From assembly GCA_030727685.1 (NCBI GenBank), contig JANRBC010000084.1, positions 1 to 22,535 of the forward strand: DNA of 22,535 bases, read 5' to 3'. Shown one piece after another: positions 16,101-22,535 of this stretch. Each line of letters opens with the position of its first letter. Positions within the stretch are counted from its first letter, which is position 1. The DNA is from Ilumatobacteraceae bacterium. GTDB taxonomy: Bacteria > Actinomycetota > Acidimicrobiia > Acidimicrobiales > Ilumatobacteraceae. The position numbers and the translations under genes are program-made. The notes beneath the pieces were generated by a model. The model had not been told where the DNA came from and did not search any database. It saw only the letters and a list, made by a program, of their open reading frames with translations.

Positions 16101-18391
16101 ACTTACTGGCCGCCGAAACCGAAGTTCTCGCACCACTTGCATCGGGCTGGTTTCTTGAGAATGCTTGGCTAATCCCAGTTATCCCGGCGATTGCTTTCGC
16201 TTTAATTATTTTGATTGGCAAACGATTGCCGATGAAGGGCAGCGAACTTGGCGTTGCCTCAATGCTCGCGTCGTTGGTGCTGTCGGCTGGTGCCGCGTAT
16301 CAATGGATACAGCGAGTTAACAGTGCAACAGAAGAACAGTTTGTTGAGCCCGTCATCAGGTCGTGGTCATGGTGGCGCAGCGGTGGTTTTGACTTCGGAA
16401 TCGGACAACACATTGACGGACTCTCGGTTGTGGTGCTTTTTGTCGTGGCGTTTATTTCGACACTGGTGCAGATTTATTCGCTTGAATATCTGCGTGGCGA
16501 TCGTCGCTATACGCACTTTTTCGCTGCGTTGACTTTGTTCTCTGGTGGCATGTTGGCCATGGTGCTCGCTGACAACATGATTCTGTTTTTACTCGGCTGG
16601 GAAGTCATGGGATTGTGCAGTTTCATGTTGATCGGCCACTGGTGGGAAGAAGACGCCAATAGCCGTGCGGCACTGAAGGCATTCTTCACAGTGCGAACTG
16701 GTGACGTGGGTTTGCTTGTCGGCATCAGCATGCTCTATTTCGCGGCCAACGATTGGACACAAGAAAACTTGGGTCTTTCTGGCTTCTCAATTCGAGGTAT
16801 TTCGGCCTGGGCGCTCTCTGGCGAACCGAATAGCACCGTGATAATGGTTGCTGCAATCGCACTTTTCATCGCCAGCATTGGCAAGAGCGGTCAGTTTCCA
16901 TTGCACACATGGTTGCCCGATGCAATGGCTGGCCCGACACCAGTTAGTTCACTGTTGCACTCGTCAACAATGGTTGTCGCGGGTGTGTTTTTGGTTGCAC
17001 GTTTGTATCCAGTATTTTTCGTTGGCCTAGACATTCTCGGTAGCGGTGGCAACTTGATCATGTTCATCGGCGCGATCACGATTGTCATTTCGGCAGCGCT
17101 GGCATTTGTGCAAAACGACATCAAGCGGGTGCTCGCATATTCGACAGTTTCGCAACTCGGTTACATGATGCTTGGTCTTGGCGCCGGAGCATGGCTACCT
17201 GCTGTCTTCCACATTTTCACCCATGCATTTTTTAAAGCATGTCTGTTCTTGGGTGCCGGGTCAATCAGCCACAGCGCCTCTCACCACTCTTTTGACATGA
17301 AACGCGACATGGGCGGATTGCGCAAAGTTATGCCGATCACATTTACGACTTGGATCATCTCGACACTTGCTCTCTGCGGAGTGTTTCCATTCTCGGGTTT
17401 CTTTTCTAAAGATGAGATCATCGACAATGTCGGCAACAACGGTTACAACACGTTCATGATTGTTGGTCTAGTTGGCGCATTTATGACTGCTGCCTATATG
17501 ACTCGCGCAACGTATCTAACTTTCTTTGGTGAGCCGCGCGGAGCGTCAGCTGGTCACTCAAGTCACGAGTCGCATGATGATCATGCGAGCCACGATGATC
17601 ACTCGTCACATGGCCCGCACGAGTCAGGTCTACTAATCACAGCGCCCCTGATGATTTTGTCGGTGCTCGCACTCGGATCTGGATTATTGAATGCAACTCC
17701 GTTCGGCGAAAGTTGGGAGCGAATGAAACTGTGGGTTGAGCCACGCGCAGTTGAAGTTGTTGACTCAACATATTCAGGAGGTCCTGGCGAATCTTTAATT
17801 GTCAACGTGCCAAGCGCCGGAGAAGGGTCTTCTAAGTCTGTCTGTGGCACCTCTACACCAGAAATAGGCGTGTGTTACGCGCCGAAGTTAGAACACGCAA
17901 AGTTTAAATGGTCAAAGGCAATGCTCTCAATGGCCATCGTGTTTCTCGGCATGGTGGTGTCGTGGATTTTGAGCATGTTGCTATTTACTAAACGCGACGC
18001 TCGGCTTGTCGGCTTAACTCAGAGAGTCAAGATTCTTGGAGTGGGCCACAGATTTTTGGTGAACAAATATTATTTAGACGACCTCTACGAGAAAGTCATC
18101 GTGCGTAGCGTTGCTTATCCAATTTCGAGTGCCGCGTATTGGTTCAACCAAAATGTCTTAGATGGCATTTTGCATTCGATTTCAAACCTGACACGAAAAT
18201 TCTCTGGTTGGGTTTACAAGAACATAGATCAGCGAGTCGTAGATGGCACAGTGAACAACTCGGCGACTTTCACCAAGTCTGTCGGCACGGCTGCGCAACC
18301 CACACAATCAGGCAAAGTCAGTCAATATGGCGCACTGCTGTTCAGCGCAGCGGCAGTAGCGGCACTAGTTCTCGTAATTATTAATACTTAA
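16097..18391 (+). CDS. nuoL: NADH-quinone oxidoreductase subunit L, long form (second nuo operon)
   Basis: Distal antiporter-like pump subunit with the lateral helix. At 764 residues it is clearly longer than the usual 600-660. Core residues are present: Glu169 in LGWEVMGLCS, Lys263 in IGKSGQFPLHTW, Lys380 in HAFFKACLF and Lys438 in GFFSKDE. Length is added by a loop at 487-508 with a His at every third residue (eight in all), and by a loop of about 555-605 containing Cys583 and Cys593, rich in Gly/Ser. The lateral-helix region (KYYLDDLYE onward, from 658) and the final membrane helix are complete. ATG 16097 overlaps nuoK by four bases. A 26-base gap with a fresh ribosome site precedes nuoM. 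Confidence 0.97.
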   Translation: MNLLAAETEVLAPLASGWFLENAWLIPVIPAIAFALIILIGKRLPMKGSELGVASMLASLVLSAGAAYQWIQRVNSATEEQFVEPVIRSWSWWRSGGFDFGIGQHIDGLSVVVLFVVAFISTLVQIYSLEYLRGDRRYTHFFAALTLFSGGMLAMVLADNMILFLLGWEVMGLCSFMLIGHWWEEDANSRAALKAFFTVRTGDVGLLVGISMLYFAANDWTQENLGLSGFSIRGISAWALSGEPNSTVIMVAAIALFIASIGKSGQFPLHTWLPDAMAGPTPVSSLLHSSTMVVAGVFLVARLYPVFFVGLDILGSGGNLIMFIGAITIVISAALAFVQNDIKRVLAYSTVSQLGYMMLGLGAGAWLPAVFHIFTHAFFKACLFLGAGSISHSASHHSFDMKRDMGGLRKVMPITFTTWIISTLALCGVFPFSGFFSKDEIIDNVGNNGYNTFMIVGLVGAFMTAAYMTRATYLTFFGEPRGASAGHSSHESHDDHASHDDHSSHGPHESGLLITAPLMILSVLALGSGLLNATPFGESWERMKLWVEPRAVEVVDSTYSGGPGESLIVNVPSAGEGSSKSVCGTSTPEIGVCYAPKLEHAKFKWSKAMLSMAIVFLGMVVSWILSMLLFTKRDARLVGLTQRVKILGVGHRFLVNKYYLDDLYEKVIVRSVAYPISSAAYWFNQNVLDGILHSISNLTRKFSGWVYKNIDQRVVDGTVNNSATFTKSVGTAAQPTQSGKVSQYGALLFSAAAVAALVLVIINT
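17555..17620 (+). repeat. Nine-base-period repeat encoding His-x-x triplets in nuoL
   Basis: Within nuoL, codons for residues 487-508 form an imperfect nine-base repeat in which each unit begins with CAC or CAT. The result is eight histidines at exact three-residue spacing (487, 490, 493, 496, 499, 502, 505, 508), with Ser, Asp, Glu or Ala between them. The loop follows the TRATYLTFFGEP helix. The corresponding loop is often His-containing in other NuoL/NdhF proteins, including the partial NuoL at 1-849, but there the spacing is irregular. Confidence 0.75.
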
Positions 18392-18401
18392 CAAGTCGGA
18401 A

Positions 18402-18409
18402 AAGGGAGA
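18402..18409 (+). promoter_or_regulatory. nuoM: Strong ribosome binding site for second nuoM
   Basis: AAGGGAGA lies eight bases before ATG 18418 and is the best Shine-Dalgarno match in the second operon. It fits re-initiation after the 26-base break that follows nuoL, whereas most neighbouring genes rely on stop-start overlap. It also fixes the nuoM start. Confidence 0.7.
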
Positions 18410-18417
18410 AGATAAAT

Positions 18418-19959
18418 ATGAACATGCTGCAGGAAAACAACTGGCTGCTGAGTGTCGGCACATTCCTGCCATTGCTTGGAGTAGTGGTGTTGCTGCTCAC
18501 ACCAAAGGCTTCAGACCAAATGGTCAAACTCGTCGCGTTAGTGACGTCAATCGCAACTCTTGCAGTTGGTGTTTACACGGCTTTCAAATTTGATTTTGAC
18601 CAGGCTGAAAAATTGCAGTTTGTTGCCGACGCAAACTGGATTTCGGTAATTAAGAGTTCATATCTGATTGGTGTCGACGGCATCAGTTTGCCCCTTTATC
18701 TGTTGAGCATGGTCATCACTCTGCTCGTCGTGATTTATTCGCTCGACCACGTACCGAGCCCAGGCAAACCAAAAGCCTTCTTTTCACTTTTGCTTGTGTT
18801 GCAAACCGGAATGGCGGGAACGTTCATCGCTCAAGATCTGATTTTGTTCTTCGTCTTCTTTGAACTTGTTCTTCTACCAATGTTTTTCTTGATCGGCGTG
18901 TGGGGTGGCGAGCAGCGTCAGTACGCCTCGATCAAATTCTTCTTGTACACAATGTTCGGTTCGGCGCTGATGCTGGTTGCTTTCTTGGCATTGTTCTTCA
19001 AGACAGGCGCCGAGAGTTTCAGCATTCCGTACTTGATTGAAAACGGCGGAAGCATTGCGAAAAACATCCAAATTTGGATTTTCGCGGGAATGTTCGTTGG
19101 CTTCGCAGTGAAAGTTCCGATGTTTCCGTTTCATACTTGGTTGCCAGATGCACACACCCAAGCACCGACTCAGGGCTCGGTAATCTTGGCAGCAATTTTG
19201 CTCAAACTCGGCACATATGGTTTCGTGCGAATCGCTTTGCCGATTTTGCCCGATGCGGCTCGCGAGTGGGCGCCTTACATTGGTGGTCTCGCGGTGATCG
19301 GCATTATCTACGGCGCACTCGGATGTCTCGCGCAAACTGACATGAAGCGCTTGATCGCGTTTTCGTCTGTTGCACACATGGGTTTTGTAATGCTCGGCAT
19401 TTCAACTTTGACCAGTTTCGGTGTTAACGCAGCAATGTTTGGCATGGTGGCTCACGGTTTAATCACCGGCATGTTGTTCTTTATTGCCGGCAGTGTAAAA
19501 GAGCGGTACCACACGCTAGAAATTTCAAAACTTGGCGGCATGCTCACTTCGATGCCGCGTCTCGGATGGATTTTCGGTTTTTGCTCAATGGCCTCGCTTG
19601 GCTTGCCTGGCTTGGCAGGTTTCTGGGGCGAGTTCCCGGCAATTCTTTCGGCTTACAATCCTGCCGAAGGCTTGAACGAGACCGTGTTCAGAGTATTCAT
19701 GGTTATCGCCGCACTCGGCACGGTTCTTGCGGCTGCGTATCTGTTGTGGATGTTTCAGCGCATTGCGTTTGGTACAGCGAAAAATTCTTCAAGTCACGAC
19801 CATGCACACAGCGACGATTTGCATGACGTAACAACATTTGAGTGGATCGCCTGGACCCCGATGCTTCTCGGCATTCTTGTACTTGGTATCTTGCCAAACT
19901 TGTTGTTCAGCGTGTTTGATCCTGCAGTAAAAATCACTTTGAGCGCCTTCGGGGGATAA
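18418..19959 (+). CDS. nuoM: NADH-quinone oxidoreductase subunit M (second nuo operon)
   Basis: Antiporter-like membrane subunit of complex I, 513 residues, about 14 helices. Proton-path residues are visible: Glu149 in FVFFELVLLPM, Lys232 in AVKVPMFPFHTW and Lys263 in LLKLGTYGF; PGLAGFWGEFPA near the C-terminus holds the late-helix glutamate. A short His-rich segment (SHDHAHSDDLHD) lies before the last helix. It shares the core motifs of the first-locus NuoM but differs throughout, and its N-terminal and late loops are not alignable by eye. ATG 18418 has a good ribosome site. The stop is two bases before the nuoN TTG. Confidence 0.97.
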   Translation: MNMLQENNWLLSVGTFLPLLGVVVLLLTPKASDQMVKLVALVTSIATLAVGVYTAFKFDFDQAEKLQFVADANWISVIKSSYLIGVDGISLPLYLLSMVITLLVVIYSLDHVPSPGKPKAFFSLLLVLQTGMAGTFIAQDLILFFVFFELVLLPMFFLIGVWGGEQRQYASIKFFLYTMFGSALMLVAFLALFFKTGAESFSIPYLIENGGSIAKNIQIWIFAGMFVGFAVKVPMFPFHTWLPDAHTQAPTQGSVILAAILLKLGTYGFVRIALPILPDAAREWAPYIGGLAVIGIIYGALGCLAQTDMKRLIAFSSVAHMGFVMLGISTLTSFGVNAAMFGMVAHGLITGMLFFIAGSVKERYHTLEISKLGGMLTSMPRLGWIFGFCSMASLGLPGLAGFWGEFPAILSAYNPAEGLNETVFRVFMVIAALGTVLAAAYLLWMFQRIAFGTAKNSSSHDHAHSDDLHDVTTFEWIAWTPMLLGILVLGILPNLLFSVFDPAVKITLSAFGG

Positions 19960-19960
19960 C

Positions 19961-21478
19961 TTGCAGACACTGAACATCTTCGCTGCGCAATGGGTTGCGC
20001 CGACGATCGACTATTTCGGTCTTGCGCCCGAACTTGTTCTGGCTGGCGGTCTTTGCTTGGTGTTGATGCTCGATCTGTTTATTGACGAGCGAAAGAAATG
20101 GATGCTCACGGCAATCTCATCATTCACTTTGTTGGCAGCGATGGTTCCGGTTTTGATGTTGGCGCTTTCTGAAACTGAAGTTCGAACAATGTTTGACGGC
20201 AGATATGTCGTCGACAACTTCAGTCTCGTGATGAAGGCAGTGTTCTTGCTTGCGGGCTACGTCGTCGTTTTGCTTTCGAGTTCGCACATCGAGCAGGGTG
20301 AATATTGGCGTGGTGAGTACTGGTTCTTGCTGTTGACCAGTTTGCTTGGCATGTTAATGATGGCGTCTTCACGTGATTTGGTCAGCATTTTTGTCGCACT
20401 CGAATTTCTTTCAATACCTGCATACATGTTGGCCGCATGGCGCAAACGTGACCCGAAGAGCAATGAGGCGGGCGTCAAATATTTCTTGCTCGGCGTGTTT
20501 GCGTCTGCGGTAATGCTGTACGGCATGTCGTTGATGTACGGCGTGGCGAACTCGACTTTGTTGACCGAAATCGGTGCCAAGTTCACAGCGACCGGCGAGT
20601 TCTCAGCAGTTCACGCATTGGCAGTTGTGTTCGTGGTTGTTGGTTTTGCATTCAAGGTTTCGGCAGTGCCGTTTCACACTTGGGCGCCAGACACTTACGA
20701 AGGTGCCCCAACACCAGTGACGGCGTTTTTATCTGTGGCGTCAAAGGCTGCCGGCTTTGTGGCACTGGTAGTTTTGCTTTACACCGCGTTTCCGTTGGCG
20801 CAAGACATTTGGCAACCGTTTATCTGGGTGCTCTCGGCACTAACAATGACTATCGGCAATGTTTTGGCACTAAAGCAAAACAACATCGTGCGAATGATTG
20901 CATATTCATCAATCAGCCAAGGTGGTTTTGTGTTGATGCCACTCGCTGTGGCGGGCTTGGCTGGCTCGGGCACAACAGCCCTTCGATCAGTTGTTTTGTA
21001 CATGATTGTCTACGCGGCAACCAATCTCGGTGTGTTCGCAATAATTCTTGCTGTGTCAAACAAGACGCGTAGTGGAGAGATTTCTAGTTACGGCGGCTTG
21101 TTTTCTTATGCTCCGACACTTGGCGTGCTGATGACTTTGTTCTTGGCATCTTTGGCCGGCATCCCACCACTTGGTGGATGGATTGCCAAGTTTGTTGCCT
21201 TTCAATCGTTGATTCAATCGCAGTCAACTTGGGGTTATGCCTTGGCAGTTGTTGGTGCAGTCAACTCGGTGGTTGCGTTTGGCTACTACGGCAATGTGAT
21301 GCGCGAAATTTGGATGCGACCGGTGCCCGATAATGACACGACATTAATTTCAGTGCCGGGAAGTTTGAAGTTGGCGTTAGTGATTACTGCAGGCGCAACA
21401 CTCGTGTTTGGCATTTTGCCTGGCGTCGGTTTGCACTTTGCTGATCTGGCTGAAATCGCCGGTGCAATCATTAGATAA
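19961..21478 (+). CDS. nuoN: NADH-quinone oxidoreductase subunit N (second nuo operon)
   Basis: Antiporter-like membrane subunit, 505 residues. Channel residues: Glu148 in FVALEFLSIPAYMLAAW, Lys232 in GFAFKVSAVPFHTW, Lys262 in VASKAAGFVAL and Lys410 in GGWIAKF. Unlike the first NuoN it keeps the His of PFHTWAPDTYEG. The start is most likely TTG 19961: GGGGGA at 19951-19956 lies just upstream, though the four-base spacing is short, and no ATG or GTG fits the conserved N-terminus (PELVLAGG). It closes the nuo operon, and the following methyltransferase gene starts inside its last codons. Confidence 0.95.
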   Translation: MQTLNIFAAQWVAPTIDYFGLAPELVLAGGLCLVLMLDLFIDERKKWMLTAISSFTLLAAMVPVLMLALSETEVRTMFDGRYVVDNFSLVMKAVFLLAGYVVVLLSSSHIEQGEYWRGEYWFLLLTSLLGMLMMASSRDLVSIFVALEFLSIPAYMLAAWRKRDPKSNEAGVKYFLLGVFASAVMLYGMSLMYGVANSTLLTEIGAKFTATGEFSAVHALAVVFVVVGFAFKVSAVPFHTWAPDTYEGAPTPVTAFLSVASKAAGFVALVVLLYTAFPLAQDIWQPFIWVLSALTMTIGNVLALKQNNIVRMIAYSSISQGGFVLMPLAVAGLAGSGTTALRSVVLYMIVYAATNLGVFAIILAVSNKTRSGEISSYGGLFSYAPTLGVLMTLFLASLAGIPPLGGWIAKFVAFQSLIQSQSTWGYALAVVGAVNSVVAFGYYGNVMREIWMRPVPDNDTTLISVPGSLKLALVITAGATLVFGILPGVGLHFADLAEIAGAIIR

Positions 21479-22487
21479 CGAGATTTCTGCCGCCATTGTT
21501 GCGGCTGGCGGGGCAATTTCGTTTGAAAAATTCATGGAGTTGGCTCTGTATGCGCCTGCTGGCTTTTATTCGACAGAAGTTCGGGCGGGCAGACGCGGCG
21601 ACTTCATCACTTCGCCCGAGGTCGGACCATTGTTTGGTGCAGTCTTCGCCAATGCTGTCGATGCACTATGGCGAAAACTTGGTCGTCCCGAGAAGTTTGA
21701 ACTCGTCGAAGTAGGCGCAGGTCCAGGCACTCTTGCTCGCAGTATTTTAAGTGCCGAACTTGAGTGTCGAGATGCGTTGAGGTATATCGCAGTCGAAGTT
21801 TCTGATCTTCAGCGGCAGTTGCACACCGCCGAGATGCACTCACAGTCAACAATGCCTAACGAGCCAATGGTTGGCATGATCATCGCCAATGAGTTGCTAG
21901 ATAATCTGCCTTTTCGTTTGTTCGTTTTTGACGGTGTTTGGCAAGAAGCATTTGTCGCTGAACAAGGCGAGTCGTTTGTCGAGGTGTTGCGCAAGGTCAA
22001 TGACACACCAGAGTGGTTGCCACAAGTTGCGCCTCATGGCGCGCGCGTGCCCGTGCAGAGTGCTGCTGCAAATTGGCTTGCCGATTGTCTCGGGCTATTG
22101 CAATCTGGGTCGATAACTGTTTTTGATTATTGTTCAACGAGTTCTAATGCGATCGCTAGTCCGTGGCGAGATTGGCTACGCACATATCGGCAACATGAAC
22201 TAGGCGAGCATTATCTGCGTCACCCTGGGTCACAAGACATTACAAGTCATGTAATGGTCGATCAGTTGCAGTTGGTGCGCCAGGCCGATCGTGTTGAAAC
22301 TCAGGCCGACTGGCTAATTCGCAATGGCATCAATCAACTCGTCGATGATGGTCGCAATTATTGGCAGGCAAATGCAGCCAAGCCCGATGTCAAAGCGATG
22401 AAGATGCGCAGTCGAGTCAGCGAATCTGATGCCCTTTGCGACCCAAATGGTCTTGGCAATTTCAAAGTGCTCGAATGGCACAAATAA
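21462..22487 (+). CDS. SAM-dependent methyltransferase of the MidA/NDUFAF7 family
   Basis: A class I methyltransferase of the family that in mitochondria (NDUFAF7/MidA) symmetrically dimethylates an arginine of NDUFS2, the NuoD homologue, during complex I assembly. Family motifs: FEKFMELALYAPAGFYS (21-37), GRRGDFITSPEVGPLFG (43-59), SAM motif I LVEVGAGPGTLA (81-92) and ANELLDNLPFRL (142-153). At 341 residues it is somewhat short for the family. I choose GTG 21462, which gives a conserved N-terminus and overlaps nuoN by 17 bases; the frame is open further back to TTG 21408, and no clear ribosome site is seen. Overlap with nuoN implies co-expression with the complex it may modify. The target in bacteria is inferred. 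Confidence 0.87.
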   Translation: MQSLDNEISAAIVAAGGAISFEKFMELALYAPAGFYSTEVRAGRRGDFITSPEVGPLFGAVFANAVDALWRKLGRPEKFELVEVGAGPGTLARSILSAELECRDALRYIAVEVSDLQRQLHTAEMHSQSTMPNEPMVGMIIANELLDNLPFRLFVFDGVWQEAFVAEQGESFVEVLRKVNDTPEWLPQVAPHGARVPVQSAAANWLADCLGLLQSGSITVFDYCSTSSNAIASPWRDWLRTYRQHELGEHYLRHPGSQDITSHVMVDQLQLVRQADRVETQADWLIRNGINQLVDDGRNYWQANAAKPDVKAMKMRSRVSESDALCDPNGLGNFKVLEWHK

Positions 22488-22535
22488 TCAAACCCAAGAC
22501 GCCTCACAAAATCCACCTACTGTAGAGACATAGAT
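22488..22535. other. Non-coding end of window
   Basis: The last 48 bases follow the methyltransferase stop. I see no hairpin terminator, no convincing promoter and no gene start. The next gene lies outside the window. Confidence 0.5.

Noticed and set aside
18874..19377. 167-codon open frame on the minus strand opposite the second nuoM
   Set aside because: It is antisense to conserved NuoM core sequence, with a low-complexity composition typical of shadows.
22488..22535. Promoter-like TACTGT / TAGAGA / CATAGAT tracts at the window end
   Set aside because: There is no matching -35 or visible gene start, and the sequence is too short to judge.

Overview
The window is dominated by respiratory complex I (NADH:quinone oxidoreductase-type, Nuo) genes and looks like a chromosome segment of an actinobacterium. 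I infer the class Acidimicrobiia or a near relative, with low-to-moderate confidence. The reasons are a base composition close to half G+C by eye, frequent GTG and TTG starts, 'GTGA'/'ATGA' stop-start overlaps, and an actinobacterial-looking Nuo set. No RNA genes, insertion sequences, CRISPR arrays or integration sites are visible, and no stretch longer than about 90 bases lacks a gene.

Layout. (1) 1-3862, plus strand: the 3' end of a first complex I locus, with nuoL (partial), nuoM and nuoN joined by GTGA overlaps. (2) 3873-8184, minus strand: a 786-residue polytopic membrane protein, then threonine dehydratase (ilvA), then a PuuD-like class I glutamine amidotransferase, closely packed. (3) 8228-10919, plus strand and divergent from the membrane protein: a GT2 glycosyltransferase with two C-terminal membrane helices, an NAD-dependent epimerase/dehydratase and a GuaA-like glutamine amidotransferase domain protein. 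(4) 11007-21478, plus strand: a second complex I operon, nuoABCDHIJKLMN, complete except that nuoE, nuoF and nuoG are absent (nuoD and nuoH overlap by 4 bases). (5) 21462-22487: a MidA/NDUFAF7-family methyltransferase whose start overlaps the end of nuoN.

How they work together. The second operon encodes the quinone-binding connecting module (B, C, D, I) and the whole membrane proton-pumping arm (A, H, J, K, L, M, N). It lacks the NADH dehydrogenase module, so electrons must come from another donor protein or from subunits encoded elsewhere. The pumping residues I checked in L, M, N, K and A are present. The quinone chamber is unusual. NuoD has Trp where the quinone-ligating Tyr normally sits and Gln where the partner Asp sits. 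The NuoH loop has Gln and Ile in place of a conserved Arg and Glu. The downstream methyltransferase belongs to the family whose mitochondrial member methylates an arginine of the NuoD homologue NDUFS2, and that arginine is conserved here (NuoD Arg73).

The most interesting part of the window is therefore the 11-subunit, EFG-less complex I with an altered quinone site and a linked candidate assembly methyltransferase. The genes between the two nuo loci look like an envelope-glycan group plus amino-acid metabolism and have no evident link to respiration.
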